Both the position numbers and the translations under genes were made by a program. A stretch of 64,000 nt of DNA from an uncultured Hyphomicrobiales bacterium (lineage in GTDB: Bacteria > Pseudomonadota > Alphaproteobacteria > Rhizobiales > Beijerinckiaceae). Below the pieces are notes generated by a model, which worked only from the letters and a program-made list of their open reading frames with translations, was not told the DNA's origin and did not search any database. The stretch is taken from contig CAIZEI010000171.1 of NCBI GenBank assembly GCA_903931945.1, positions 1-64,000 of the forward strand, written 5' to 3'. Each line of letters starts with the position of its first letter. The stretch's first letter is position 1. Below are positions 15,748-25,360 of this stretch, piece after piece.

Positions 15748-16533
15748 ATGAAACCACATAACGTGTCCGCGCTTCTTGTCGGGTTTTTTGTCGCGGCCGC
15801 AATGTCCCGTTATGGGTTCGCGCAGGCGCCTGGCGCGTCCGCCCCGGTCAAGACTGTCAATATCGCCGTCGCTGCAAATTTCACCGAGCCGGCCAAAGAA
15901 ATCGCCGCGTTGTTCAAGCAGAAGACCGGGCAGGACGCGATCCTGAGTTTTGGTTCGTCCGGTCAATTCTACACGCAGATCACTCAGGACGCGCCCTTCC
16001 AGATCATGCTGTCGGCGGACGACGAGCGACCGAAAAAGCTCATTTCGGATAGCCTTGGCGTCGCCGGAAGCGCGTTCACCTACGCCATCGGCAAGCTGGT
16101 CTTGTGGAGCAAGACGGCGGATTTCGTGAAAGGCGAGGCGACGCTGAAAGCTGGCGCCTTTTCGAAAATATCGATCGCCAATCCCGCCGCAGCGCCCTAC
16201 GGCGCCGCCGCCATTGAGGCGATGAAAGCCTTGAACGTCTACGAAACACTGAAACCGAAAATCGTCCAGGGCGGCAGTATCGCGCAGGCGTTCCAGTTCA
16301 TCGACACCGGCAACGCGGAGCTTGGTTTTATCGCCCTGTCGCAATTGGCGGGAAACAACGCGGGGTCGCGCTGGATCGTGTCGCAAAGCCTCTACAGCCG
16401 CATCGCGCAGGATGCAGTTCTCCTGAAAAAGGGTGCGGCGAACGAGGCCGCGACGGGATTTCTGACGTTTCTCAAAGGGCCCGAGGCGCGCGCCGTCATC
16501 GAAAAATTCGGCTATGAGATCGCAAAAAACTAG
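15748..16533 (+). CDS. modA: Molybdate ABC transporter substrate-binding protein ModA
   Basis: About 261 residues. A signal peptide (SALLVGFFVAAAMSRYGFAQ) precedes a ModA-type mature protein starting VNIAVAANFTEPAKEIA and containing ILSFGSSGQFYTQI and FQIMLSADDERP. The start at 15748 has GGAG upstream. An ATG at 15733 overlapping the modE stop is an alternative. It ends in TAG at 16531-16533, and the modB frame continues in the same phase directly after, so the two genes are separated by a single amber codon and a short spacer. Confidence 0.93.
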   Translation: MKPHNVSALLVGFFVAAAMSRYGFAQAPGASAPVKTVNIAVAANFTEPAKEIAALFKQKTGQDAILSFGSSGQFYTQITQDAPFQIMLSADDERPKKLISDSLGVAGSAFTYAIGKLVLWSKTADFVKGEATLKAGAFSKISIANPAAAPYGAAAIEAMKALNVYETLKPKIVQGGSIAQAFQFIDTGNAELGFIALSQLAGNNAGSRWIVSQSLYSRIAQDAVLLKKGAANEAATGFLTFLKGPEARAVIEKFGYEIAKN

Positions 16534-16548
16534 TCGGGGAACGCTACG

Positions 16549-17226
16549 CTGCAAGACGATATCTGGACTCCCGTTCTCCTCACCGCTGAATTCGCGGCGC
16601 TGACCACAATCATCCTGCTGCTTCTGGGCACGCCGATCGCGTGGTGGCTGGCGCGGTCGCGCGCCTGGTGGAAAGAGGGCGTCGCGACCATTGTCGCGCT
16701 GCCGCTGGTGTTACCGCCGACGGTGCTGGGCTTCTACCTTTTGGTGGGGTTGGGACCGAACGGGCCGGGCGGCGCGCTGGCCTCGCTTTGGGGCGAGCGA
16801 ACCCTCGCTTTCACCTTTGGCGGGCTTGTGATCGGCTCAGTGCTCTATTCCATGCCCTTCGTTGTGCAACCCATCCGCAACGCCTTCGAGGCCATGGGCG
16901 AACGACCGCTGGAGGTGGCGGCGACGTTGCGGGCGTCGCCGTTCCGCGCCTTCTGGACGGTGGCGGTCCCCTTGGCGAAACCAGGCTTTCTGACGGGGGC
17001 GGTGCTGGGCTTCGCGCATACAGTTGGCGAATTTGGCGTCGTGCTGATGATTGGCGGCAATATTCCGGGCAAAACCAAAGTGCTGTCCGTCGCGATTTTT
17101 GACTATGTCGAGACCTCGCAATGGCGCGAGGCGAATATTCTTGCGGCGGGAATGCTTGTGTTCGCCTTCGTCGTCATTTTGACCATGACGGTGATGGAAC
17201 GGCGCTTCGCCAGCGTGACGCCATGA
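16549..17226 (+). CDS. modB: Molybdate ABC transporter permease ModB, apparent CTG start
   Basis: The product is about 225 residues with five to six membrane helices and the permease EAA-like segment [20 protein letters not shown]. Alignment by eye with ModB places the N terminus at DDIWTPVLL, but no ATG, GTG or TTG exists in frame between the modA stop and GTG at 16708, which would delete the first helix. CTG at 16549 is preceded by GGGGA at an 8-nt spacing and is the best start. Length then matches the family. It overlaps modC by 4 bp (ATGA). Confidence 0.85.
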   Translation: MQDDIWTPVLLTAEFAALTTIILLLLGTPIAWWLARSRAWWKEGVATIVALPLVLPPTVLGFYLLVGLGPNGPGGALASLWGERTLAFTFGGLVIGSVLYSMPFVVQPIRNAFEAMGERPLEVAATLRASPFRAFWTVAVPLAKPGFLTGAVLGFAHTVGEFGVVLMIGGNIPGKTKVLSVAIFDYVETSQWREANILAAGMLVFAFVVILTMTVMERRFASVTP

Positions 17227-18305
17227 ACGCGCCCGGTATCGACGTCGCATATCGCGGGCAGCTTGGGGCCTTCGTCCTGGACGCGGTTTTCACGGCGCCC
17301 TCGACTGGCGTCACGGCGCTTTTCGGCCCCTCGGGCTGCGGCAAGACTGCCGTCCTTCGTTGCATCGCGGGATTGAACCGACAGGTGTCGGGCCATTGCG
17401 TTGTGGCCGGCGAGATTTGGAACAGCGAAACCGTATTTCTCCCGCCATGGCGACGACCGGTGGGCTATGTGTTTCAGGAGGCGAGCCTCTTCCCGCATCT
17501 GTCGGTGCGGCGAAACCTCTTGTACGGCGCGCCATCGATTGCGTCGGCGGAGGCTGTTTCGTTCGATGAGGCGATCGAGTTGCTCGCCATTGGCCGGCTT
17601 CTCGATCGATCGCCGAAAAATCTGTCCGGCGGCGAGCGTCAGCGCGTGGCGATCGGTCGCGCCCTGTTGTCGCAACCGAAGTTGTTGTTGATGGACGAAC
17701 CCCTGTCGGCGCTGGACCGCGCGACCAAGGACGAAATCTTGCCGTTTCTAGAACGTCTGCATGAGCGGCTGTCCATACCGATAATCTACGTCAGCCACGA
17801 CATCAGCGAAATCGAGCGTCTCGCCGACACCATCGTGTTGATGCAATCCGGCCGCGTCATCGCCGCTGGCCCGCTGTCGGCAATCCAAAGCGATCCTGCG
17901 TTGCCGCTCGCTGCTGGTCGCGACGCCGCCGTGAACCTTGAGGCCGCTGTCGACGGCTATGACGCGACCTATGGCCTTCTCACATTGCGCGTGAAAGGCG
18001 GTGAATTGCTTGTTCCTGCGCCGCCCTCGCCGCCGGGAACGCATCGGCGTCTGCGCATTGGCGCCGGCGATGTCAGCCTCCTCGTCGAGCCACAGCAAAG
18101 AAGCTCCATCCTCAATGCTCTGGAGGCCCGGATTCTAAGCCACGATGTGCTTGGAACCGGCGAAATCCTGATCGTGTTAGGGCTTGGCGACGACGGCGCC
18201 CGGTTGCTGGCGCGCATCACGCAGCGCTCGTGGGACCATCTGGAGCTTGCTGACGGCGCCCGTGTCTGGGCCCAGGTCAAGGGCGTCTCGCTGGCGCAGC
18301 AATAG
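17223..18305 (+). CDS. modC: Molybdate ABC transporter ATP-binding protein ModC
   Basis: About 360 residues. The nucleotide-binding domain shows Walker [10 protein letters not shown], signature [10 protein letters not shown], Walker B LLLMDEP followed by the D-loop SALD, and the switch His in YVSHD. The C-terminal portion ([11 protein letters not shown], and [13 protein letters not shown]) is a TOBE/Mop regulatory domain as in ModC. The ATG at 17223 overlaps the modB stop (ATGA). It is the last gene of the mod operon, followed by a convergent ModE-like gene. Confidence 0.95.
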   Translation: MNAPGIDVAYRGQLGAFVLDAVFTAPSTGVTALFGPSGCGKTAVLRCIAGLNRQVSGHCVVAGEIWNSETVFLPPWRRPVGYVFQEASLFPHLSVRRNLLYGAPSIASAEAVSFDEAIELLAIGRLLDRSPKNLSGGERQRVAIGRALLSQPKLLLMDEPLSALDRATKDEILPFLERLHERLSIPIIYVSHDISEIERLADTIVLMQSGRVIAAGPLSAIQSDPALPLAAGRDAAVNLEAAVDGYDATYGLLTLRVKGGELLVPAPPSPPGTHRRLRIGAGDVSLLVEPQQRSSILNALEARILSHDVLGTGEILIVLGLGDDGARLLARITQRSWDHLELADGARVWAQVKGVSLAQQ

Positions 18306-18418
18306 CTGCTACTGCAGCGATTTATCGATATCCAGCTAAATATGTCGGGTTGACCGGGCCCTGTCGCATTCGGGTTGCAACGCCCTGCGAGCAGCTCAAA
18401 TAAATTCGACAGTCGCGA

Positions 18419-18811
18419 TCATACCTTACGCGCGCGTTTCGGCTTTTTGGCATCTGTGACGCCAGCCGTCCGATCCTTGCGCAAATGGCGTTCGAGTTCA
18501 TCGAGCCGGACTGCGGATGTTTCATGCGCTTCCTTTTCAAGCGAGCGATAGAGTTGAACCACCGCCCGGCCGAGAATGCTGAGCCGGGCGTTGAGACCGC
18601 CCCGTCCCCCCGCGCGCGTCTCCACCAACGGCGCCTCGAACATTTTGTTGAGGTCGTCGATCAGCAACCAGGCCCGCCGATAGGTCATGTCCATCATTTT
18701 GGCCGACGCAGTGATGGAGCCCTGGGTATCGACCAGTTCGAGCAACCGGATCTTGCCGGGGCCGAGTTGACAGTTTTCTCCAAAATCGATCCTGATCGTC
18801 AGACGTTTCAT
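18419..18811 (-). CDS. Second ModE-type winged-helix protein lacking molybdate-binding domains
   Basis: A 130-residue protein homologous to the N-terminal DNA-binding part of ModE (LLELVDTQGSITASAKMMDMTYRRAWLLIDDL, LVETRAGGRGGLNARLS is its key region). It lacks TOBE domains and ends in a basic tail (KKPKRARKV). Such single-domain ModE-like HTH proteins occur as paralogues in Mo-using proteobacteria, and their effector is unclear. It is convergent with modC, so it has its own promoter to the right of 18811. Confidence 0.85.
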   Translation of the reverse strand: MKRLTIRIDFGENCQLGPGKIRLLELVDTQGSITASAKMMDMTYRRAWLLIDDLNKMFEAPLVETRAGGRGGLNARLSILGRAVVQLYRSLEKEAHETSAVRLDELERHLRKDRTAGVTDAKKPKRARKV

Positions 18812-18969
18812 CCCACCTACCCCGGCCCCGCGCTCATGGCGACGACTTTATTGCAAAGAATGACGCCTTTCCAAGCGCCTCCTGACAATCGTTGCGGAAC
18901 GGCCAACGCTCAATCCCATGTCTGGAGCCCGGTTACGACCGGTCGTTCGTCGATGATCGGAGCTGTTGC

Positions 18970-19989
18970 ATGATCGTAAAACAACTGCTGGCCTGCGCGC
19001 TGCTGTGGCTGCTGACAGCGATCCTGCCGACGGAAGCTTGCGCGCAGGACGATGCGTCCTACGCCGGAAAGACGATCACGATCATCATTCCGATCGGACC
19101 GGGCGGCGCTTATGACGCCTATGCAAGGCTCGTCCAGCGCCATATCGGCAAGCAGCTTCCGGGCAATCCGGCGGTTATCACGCGCAACATGCCTGGCGCC
19201 GGCGGCATCATCGCCTCCAACTATCTCTACAGCGTTGCGCCACAGGATGGAACGTCGCTGGAGATCATCACCTCGTCATTCGCCAACGAGCATCTTTTCG
19301 GCAACCCACAGATCAAATATGACGCGCGGAAATTTCTCGCGGTGGGTCGTCTGCTCGACACGACGTCGGTGCTTTTCTTCTGGCACGCCTCGCCCATCAA
19401 GACGCTCGAAGACATGCTGACAAAACCCAGCACGATCGCGATCTCCTCGGTCAATGAAATTCCGAGTTACCGAATACGAGCGATGAACATGTTAATGGGC
19501 GCATCGTTCAAGATGATTCCTGGCTATCCCTCTGCGCAGGATTACGTGCTGGCGGTCGAGCGCGGCGAGACCGATGGAGGGACGTCGACCTTCATCGGCC
19601 TGTCGCAACAGTTCTCGCAATATATCCGCGAAAAGAAGCTCAACATTCTGGTGCAGTTCTCGAGCGAACGCGACCGGGCGATGCCCGATACGCCAACTGT
19701 GCTCGAATTGACCAAAGATACGGAAGCAAAAGAAATCTTTCGTCAGCTTGTCAGCAACGACGAGATCGGTCGCGCCCTGTTTACAACGCCCAATACGCCG
19801 GCGGCCCGTCTGCGCCAGTTGCGGACGGCCTTCCAGAACATGCTCGCCGATCCCGAATTTCGCGCTGACGCGCAGCGTTCGCAACTGCCGCTCGCTCCTG
19901 AATCGGGAGAGGAGATGCAGACGAAAATCGCCGATATGTTCAATGTCTCGTCAGAGACGCTCGCCAAAGTGAGGGACCTGAGCAAGTAG
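18970..19989 (+). CDS. Bug-type solute-binding protein (TTT family)
   Basis: About 339 residues with a signal peptide (ALLWLLTAILPTEACAQ) and the family opening YAGKTITIIIPIGPGGAYD, followed by NMPGAGGIIASNYLY. The start at 18970 was chosen for the signal peptide. It has no TctA/TctB neighbours. It is convergent with the leftward hydantoinase cluster. It belongs to a subgroup of longer Bug proteins whose ligands are poorly known. Confidence 0.9.
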   Translation: MIVKQLLACALLWLLTAILPTEACAQDDASYAGKTITIIIPIGPGGAYDAYARLVQRHIGKQLPGNPAVITRNMPGAGGIIASNYLYSVAPQDGTSLEIITSSFANEHLFGNPQIKYDARKFLAVGRLLDTTSVLFFWHASPIKTLEDMLTKPSTIAISSVNEIPSYRIRAMNMLMGASFKMIPGYPSAQDYVLAVERGETDGGTSTFIGLSQQFSQYIREKKLNILVQFSSERDRAMPDTPTVLELTKDTEAKEIFRQLVSNDEIGRALFTTPNTPAARLRQLRTAFQNMLADPEFRADAQRSQLPLAPESGEEMQTKIADMFNVSSETLAKVRDLSK

Positions 19990-20016
19990 GTGGATCGCTT
20001 CGGCTGGAGTCTCAAC

Positions 20017-21009
20017 TCACTCCGCCGCGACGGCGGTCGCATTCATTGCTTTTGCGGGCGTTGGCGCCTGTGCGCCAGTCCAGAAGCATTCGTCGAGATC
20101 CATCCGGCGCCCCGTATAGCCCTGCTGGAAAGCGTAACCCATGAATGTATCGAGCGTATGCCGGTTTGGCTCCAGCCCGTGCGTCCACGGATCCTTGCCG
20201 AAGCGCTTTTCCTCTTCCTCAAGAATCAGGACCGCCGTGGGGAAGGACAATCGTTTCGGGTAGTCGTATTGTTTGCGGCAGAGGTCGTTGGCGGCCACAA
20301 AGCCATCGACAAGGCTCTGGACAATCCATGGTTCTTTCACAAGCAATTCTTCACGCGCGACGAGGGTATGGGTAATCGGGAATATGCCTGTCTTGTCAAA
20401 ATAGTTTCCGATTGTGTCCCTGCATCCCGCAAACATGCGGCGTACGCGCGGATCGCCAGCGCGGATGGATTTAAGCACATTGGGCGCGATGACAGCGTCT
20501 ATTTCGCCGCTAAGCAACAGCTCTTCGACGTTCCGACCGGTTGCGGTGATTTTCACATTTGCAGGCGCCTCAAAGCCTGCGCCTTCCGCTTCGCTGGTAA
20601 ACCAGTGAATCTGGTCCGGCGTCACGCCATAATGCTCTTCGAAAATGCCGCGCGTCCACAGGCCAACCGTCAGGCGGTACAGATCCATTCCAACTCTTTT
20701 CCCTCTCAGGTCTTCGGGCTTTTCGATCCCCGTGTCGGTTCTGCAATAGACATAGGCGTGGACGAACATCCGCAAAGGAAAGATCGGAAGCGCGTAGACC
20801 GGCTCCTTGCGAAACCGGGCCATCGCGTACCAGGACAGCGACATTTCCGCGACATCGAACTCTTCGTAGATCGGCCGCAGACAAGCCTCGCCGGGCGCCG
20901 CCGCATAATAGTCGGGCGCAATGCCCCTGAATTTGACATCGCCTTTCAGCAGCGGCGCTGTTCTGTGATAGTCGGCCAGACTGATCTTAAGTTCGAGATC
21001 TTTTGTCAC
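20017..21009 (-). CDS. Solute-binding protein, NMT1/4,5-dihydroxyphthalate-decarboxylase-like
   Basis: A 330-residue protein with a two-lobed binding-protein pattern: LKISLADYHRTAPLLKG, FDVAEMSLSWYAMAR, FPLRMFVHAYVYCR and KPEDLRGKRVGMD. This resembles proteins annotated 4,5-dihydroxyphthalate decarboxylase or ABC-type binding proteins. No signal peptide is visible, which argues against a simple periplasmic role. It lies 154 bp downstream of hyuB on the same strand and is probably part of that operon. Function is therefore open between enzyme and binding protein. Confidence 0.75.
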   Translation of the reverse strand: MTKDLELKISLADYHRTAPLLKGDVKFRGIAPDYYAAAPGEACLRPIYEEFDVAEMSLSWYAMARFRKEPVYALPIFPLRMFVHAYVYCRTDTGIEKPEDLRGKRVGMDLYRLTVGLWTRGIFEEHYGVTPDQIHWFTSEAEGAGFEAPANVKITATGRNVEELLLSGEIDAVIAPNVLKSIRAGDPRVRRMFAGCRDTIGNYFDKTGIFPITHTLVAREELLVKEPWIVQSLVDGFVAANDLCRKQYDYPKRLSFPTAVLILEEEEKRFGKDPWTHGLEPNRHTLDTFMGYAFQQGYTGRRMDLDECFWTGAQAPTPAKAMNATAVAAE

Positions 21010-21163
21010 GATCTGCTCCCCGGTCTGCGCTCGCGTCGAGCGAATTTGATGGTGAGTTTATCCGGAGGGCAGAGGCCGTCAAATCGCCAGAAAACCCCGC
21101 CCCCGGTTCGGTCAGAACCGCCTGCCTGCGCCGGCTGTTCTGTCTTGAAAAGACTCGCGCGCT

Positions 21164-22891
21164 TCATGCGCTTTTTGGCGCGACGCGTCCCCTGTCATCG
21201 ACGTTAAAACCATAGTCTGCGCGCGCCGCTTCAATCGATACATACCCTTCGTCGATATCGCGTTGCATGAGCGCGGGGTCCCGCTCTTGCGGCGGGCCAT
21301 AGCCTCCGCCGCCGCCCGTTTCCAGGATCACGATGCTGCCCGCGGCGAGCGACTCGCCATGCGCCTTGTATTTCGGCGTGGTCGTTCCCGTCTTTTCATC
21401 GATGACAAGCACACGGCCGGGACGCGCTTGCTTGCCGCCCAGGACGCCCCACGCGGGATGATTGGTGCGATCGAGGTTCGTCTGAAGCTGGCAGTCTTCA
21501 AGGATGCGATATTGTTTTGCAAAACCCAGACCGCCGCGGAATTTGCCGGGCCCGCCCGAATCCTGCCGCAAGGCAATCGATTCGACACGGAACGGCAGAA
21601 GTCGTTCCTGCAACTCGATCGGGATCAATCTGGTGTCGCCATGCGCCATCGTGCGGAAAGGCCCGGCCCCATCATGGGTCGCGCAGGCGCCCCATCCGCC
21701 GTGCCCGCTGTCATGGCCGTTGAATGGGCGGCCATTGGCGCGGCGCCCAAACAACCGAAATCCGGAATGCGTGGCGAAATGTCCGCCGGTCACGCGATCG
21801 GGGAGCGCTTTTTCAAGCGCCTTGATCACCGCGTCGATGACGGTCGGGAATGGCATGGGATAGTTCGCCATTGGCGCTGTGGGATCGGCGCTGAGGATTG
21901 TGCCTTGCGGCAAAATCAATTTCAGCGGACGGAAAAGTCCTTCGTTGGCAGGCTCGTCCGGCGCCACAAGATAGCGGAACGCGACGCGCGCGGTTGTCAG
22001 TCCGCCGCCATGATAACCGGAGTTGATCGATCCCTTCGCCTGCCCGGCGATGCCTGTGTAATCGACAGTGATTTCGTCATCCTTGATAATCACACGCACC
22101 TTGATGGGAACAGGCGCATCGTCCTGACCGTCGTTGTCGAGCCAGGTTTCGTGCTGGTATTCGCCATCGGGAAGATTGCGGATATGCTGGCGCGCGGCGG
22201 CCTCCGCCTGATCGAGAATGATTTCGATGGCGCGTTCAAACGTGGATGTGCTGTATTTCTCGACAAGGCGCGCGATGAGATCGCGTCCCAGAAAGCAACC
22301 GGAAAGTTGCGCCTGGATATCGCCCATGAGCTCTGTGGGGAGCCGGGTGTTGGTTTCGATAATCCGGTAGACTTCCTCGATCGGCTCGCCTTTCGACCAC
22401 ATCTTGATGGAGCGCAGTTGCAACCCCTCCATGAATATGTCGTGCGAGTTGTTCATCGTGCCGCCGATATCGATCCAGTGCACGTTGATCGCAAAGAAAC
22501 CGATCAGCCTGCCCGAGCCATCCGCGTGTTCGGCGATCGGCGTATACATCACGGTGTTGTTCAGATGCTGCCCCTGCACCGCCGCATGGTTGCACACCAG
22601 CACGTCGCCATAGTGCAGGCGCTCCATGCCGTAGATCTTGATGCCATCGCGCACGGCGGTTCCAACGGAATCGGCGACGAAGGGCGGCATTCCGCCGGTG
22701 CATTGGGCGACGAGCCGCCCATTGATATCTGTCACGCCAACGGCGAAGTCGTTGTATTCATAAATGTAGGGGCTGAAGGCCGTCCGTTTGATGTTAGCGT
22801 CGATCTGATTGGTGGTCGAAATGAGTCCATAGCGAATCACTTCAAGCGTGATCGGGTCGATGGCGTCCGGAAGAGCTGATGATTGCGACAT
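21164..22891 (-). CDS. hyuB: Hydantoinase B/oxoprolinase family subunit
   Basis: About 575 residues. Motifs typical of HyuB include DPITLEVIRYGL, the central NVHWIDIGGTMNNSHDIF segment and the C-terminal GGGGGYGPPQERDP. The family, with HyuA, opens cyclic amides or related rings (hydantoins, 5-oxoproline, N-methylhydantoin or acetophenone carboxylation) in an ATP-dependent manner. The start at 22891 lies 11 bp after the hyuA stop. A longer frame to 22918 would overlap hyuA. Exact substrate cannot be inferred. Confidence 0.9.
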   Translation of the reverse strand: MSQSSALPDAIDPITLEVIRYGLISTTNQIDANIKRTAFSPYIYEYNDFAVGVTDINGRLVAQCTGGMPPFVADSVGTAVRDGIKIYGMERLHYGDVLVCNHAAVQGQHLNNTVMYTPIAEHADGSGRLIGFFAINVHWIDIGGTMNNSHDIFMEGLQLRSIKMWSKGEPIEEVYRIIETNTRLPTELMGDIQAQLSGCFLGRDLIARLVEKYSTSTFERAIEIILDQAEAAARQHIRNLPDGEYQHETWLDNDGQDDAPVPIKVRVIIKDDEITVDYTGIAGQAKGSINSGYHGGGLTTARVAFRYLVAPDEPANEGLFRPLKLILPQGTILSADPTAPMANYPMPFPTVIDAVIKALEKALPDRVTGGHFATHSGFRLFGRRANGRPFNGHDSGHGGWGACATHDGAGPFRTMAHGDTRLIPIELQERLLPFRVESIALRQDSGGPGKFRGGLGFAKQYRILEDCQLQTNLDRTNHPAWGVLGGKQARPGRVLVIDEKTGTTTPKYKAHGESLAAGSIVILETGGGGGYGPPQERDPALMQRDIDEGYVSIEAARADYGFNVDDRGRVAPKSA

Positions 22892-22902
22892 TTTGAGCCC
22901 GA

Positions 22903-24951
22903 TCACTTCGCGTCGCAATGGATGCGGATTTCATGCAAAGGTCCGACTTCGAAACGATCGGACGGACCCACGAGCGTTGTCGAACCGTATTCCTCGATCA
23001 CAGCGGGACCCTGGGCGGAAAAGCCCGTCGTGAGCGCTGATCGCTGGTAAACCGCGGCGTCCACGAAGCCATTCTTTTCCTTGAAGTAGATGCGTCGCGA
23101 CGTGGGCTCGCTCCGACCGGCGCCAGCCGTCAGGAGGCTCGACAGATCAGGCCGCTGCTGCCGCGCGAATGCCGACAGATGCAAGGCCTGCAATTCGGCT
23201 GGATTGCTGGAATCGGAATGCCCGTAGCGGCGTTTGTAGTCGCGTTCGAAAGCTTGCCTTATGGCGCCGAGATTCCCCGCGCCGCCGACGGGCACCTTGA
23301 TATTGTGGCGCTGACCCAGATATCGCATCTCGGCGTGGCGCTCGAACACTACCTCGCGTGCGCCGAATTCCTTGCGCAGCGATGCGGCGGCTTCAGCTTC
23401 CATGGCGCCAAAGGCGTCCTGGATTGCGCCCATCGCATCCTCGGTGAGAATTCCGGTAAAGGTCTTCGACAGATCGATGCGCGCATCGGCAAGCAACATG
23501 CCGATCGCCGAAAAATTTCCGGGCGCGGGTGGAATGACGATTGTGGGGATGGAAAGTTCGCGCGCCAGCGCAGCGCCATGCAGCGGTCCGCCGCCGCCAT
23601 AGCTGAACAGGACGAAGTCACGCGGATCGAGGCCATGCTCGACTGAAACCTGACGGATGGCGCCGGCCATCGTCACGGTCGCCAGCGACAGAATGCCATC
23701 CGCCAGACGCAACAGTCCATCTTCGCCCGTGTAGCCCAGCGGCGCCGCAAGTTCGCCAATGGCGCGGCGGGCGCCCTCCACGTCGAGTTTCAATTCGCCG
23801 CCCAGAAAGCGATCTGCATTCAGGCGACCGAGCACGAGATTGGCGTCGGTGACTGTCGCTTCTGTTCCCCCGCGCCCGTAACACACCGGGCCGGGCGTCG
23901 AGCCGGCGCTGCGCGGTCCGACATGCAGCCGGTTTTGCGAATCCAGCCACGCCACCGAGCCGCCGCCCGAACCAACTTCGACAATGTCGATAACAGGCGA
24001 CTTGATCGGGAACCCATGAACGTATCCACCTGCGTAATAGATGGTTTCGACGTTGAACCGGCCGTCTTCCACAAGGGCGCATTTGGCGGTTGTGCCGCCC
24101 ATATCGAATGCCACAACGTTCTTGAAGCCGAGTTGCTCGGCATAGGCGCCTGCGCCGATACAGCCGCCAATCGGGCCGGATTCGACAAGGCTCACCGGCT
24201 GCCGGCAGGTGCGTTCGACCGAGAGAAGTCCACCGTTCGAGCCCATCATGAAAAGCGAGCCTGCAAAGCCGCGCGTTTTCATATCGTCTTCAAGGCGGCG
24301 GATATAGGTGTTGACCTGCGGCCCGACATAGGCGTTTGCCGCTGCGGTCGAGGAGCGCTCGTATTCATACCATTCGCGGGTCAGATCCGTGCTGCATGTC
24401 ACGTAGACGCCGGGCAGGCGCTCGCTCAGACGGCGTGCGGCTTTTTCCTCGTGTTCAGGATTCGCGAAGGAGTTCATGAAGAAGACGGCGACAGCTTCGA
24501 CTTTCTGCGCGCGCAGCGTTTCGGCGAGCCGGTCAAGAGCCGCCATATCGAGCGGTGTAATGACCTTGCCGAACGTGTCCATCCGCTCGGGAACCTCAAA
24601 ACGCAGCGAGCGCGGGATCAGCGGCGGGTCGCGCTGATAATGCAGATCGAAAGGATCGGGCCGGTTTGCGCGCGCGATTTCCAGAACGTCCCGGAACCCT
24701 TCGGTTGTGACCAGCGCCGCCTTCGCGCCGCGCCGCTGGATAAACGCATTGATGACAAGCGTCGTGCCGTGGTTCAGGAACTGCGCCTGCGCCGGCGTCA
24801 GTCCAGCCTTGGTGAAACAGTCAAGAATGCCATCGACAAAATTTTCATAGGTCGTGGCGCTCTTTGTCAGGACAACCTTGCGCGTCTCGCGATCGTAGCC
24901 AACAAGATCTGTAAACGTCCCGCCGATATCCACCGCGACGGCATATGACAT
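22903..24951 (-). CDS. hyuA: Hydantoinase A/oxoprolinase family subunit
   Basis: About 682 residues. The N terminus has the actin-like phosphate-binding start AVDIGGTFTDLVGYD. The central part has VAFDMGGTTAKCALV and EVGSGGGSVAWLD, and a later FSYGGGGPLHG, all typical of HyuA. It partners HyuB. The ATG at 24951 has GGGAG upstream. A longer open frame to 25041 is not supported by homology. The operon order is hyuA, hyuB, then the 20017 binding-protein-like gene. A perfect AT-rich palindrome lies about 210 bp upstream. Confidence 0.92.
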   Translation of the reverse strand: MSYAVAVDIGGTFTDLVGYDRETRKVVLTKSATTYENFVDGILDCFTKAGLTPAQAQFLNHGTTLVINAFIQRRGAKAALVTTEGFRDVLEIARANRPDPFDLHYQRDPPLIPRSLRFEVPERMDTFGKVITPLDMAALDRLAETLRAQKVEAVAVFFMNSFANPEHEEKAARRLSERLPGVYVTCSTDLTREWYEYERSSTAAANAYVGPQVNTYIRRLEDDMKTRGFAGSLFMMGSNGGLLSVERTCRQPVSLVESGPIGGCIGAGAYAEQLGFKNVVAFDMGGTTAKCALVEDGRFNVETIYYAGGYVHGFPIKSPVIDIVEVGSGGGSVAWLDSQNRLHVGPRSAGSTPGPVCYGRGGTEATVTDANLVLGRLNADRFLGGELKLDVEGARRAIGELAAPLGYTGEDGLLRLADGILSLATVTMAGAIRQVSVEHGLDPRDFVLFSYGGGGPLHGAALARELSIPTIVIPPAPGNFSAIGMLLADARIDLSKTFTGILTEDAMGAIQDAFGAMEAEAAASLRKEFGAREVVFERHAEMRYLGQRHNIKVPVGGAGNLGAIRQAFERDYKRRYGHSDSSNPAELQALHLSAFARQQRPDLSSLLTAGAGRSEPTSRRIYFKEKNGFVDAAVYQRSALTTGFSAQGPAVIEEYGSTTLVGPSDRFEVGPLHEIRIHCDAK

Positions 24952-25041
24952 CTGCTCAACTCCCAATCTCCGGCAATCCAGCGTTTCACGCCGACGCCGC
25001 GCTTCCATCGCCTCGACCATTCGAGTCGTGGCGATCGTCAC

Positions 25042-25163
25042 AGGCGCTATTCCAGATTCTCATTTTGGCCAGTGCGCCCCACCGGGGCTCTCTGGAGAGC
25101 TGGACTTTCGAACGTGTCGTGACCACCCTTTGCCGCAACGCCAGAGCCTTGGCAACATTTTTG
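25042..25163. other. Leader/intergenic region upstream of hyuA
   Basis: No gene recognised. The DNA between the hyuA start and the palindrome at 25164 probably forms the 5' untranslated region of the leftward operon. A TTGACA-like hexamer reads leftward at 25224-25229, to the right of the palindrome, but no convincing -10 box was found. Confidence 0.4.
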
Positions 25164-25184
25164 TTTTTCTGATAATCAGAAAAA
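25164..25184. promoter_or_regulatory. Perfect AT-rich palindrome upstream of hyuA
   Basis: TTTTTCTGAT (25164-25173), a single central A, then ATCAGAAAAA (25175-25184) are exact reverse complements. The repeat has no GC-rich stem, so it is an operator rather than a terminator. It lies between the 3' end of the ssu operon and hyuA. A GntR- or MarR-type repressor is plausible, but none is encoded nearby. Confidence 0.6.
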
Positions 25185-25360
25185 TAATTTATATTTCAGA
25201 ACGGTAGTTGTGGCATAAAGGCTTGTCAACACGCTGGCGGCGCATCGTGCCGCAGAGTGAAGATGTCGAAGGGCTTCACAAGTCCGGCAAAGGGCGCCCC
25301 GCGCATTTATCTGCCGAGGCTGGTGTGAATATCGCGTTCGGCCTCCGGAAGCGGGGCCTC

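Noticed and set aside
18322-18347. Second ModE-box-like sequence between modC and the convergent ModE-like gene
   Set aside because: The half-sites are poor matches, and the site lies at the 3' ends of both genes where no promoter is expected.
21263-22879. Long plus-strand frame opposite hyuB
   Set aside because: Shadow of hyuB: composition is Arg/Ala-rich and no motif is recognisable.
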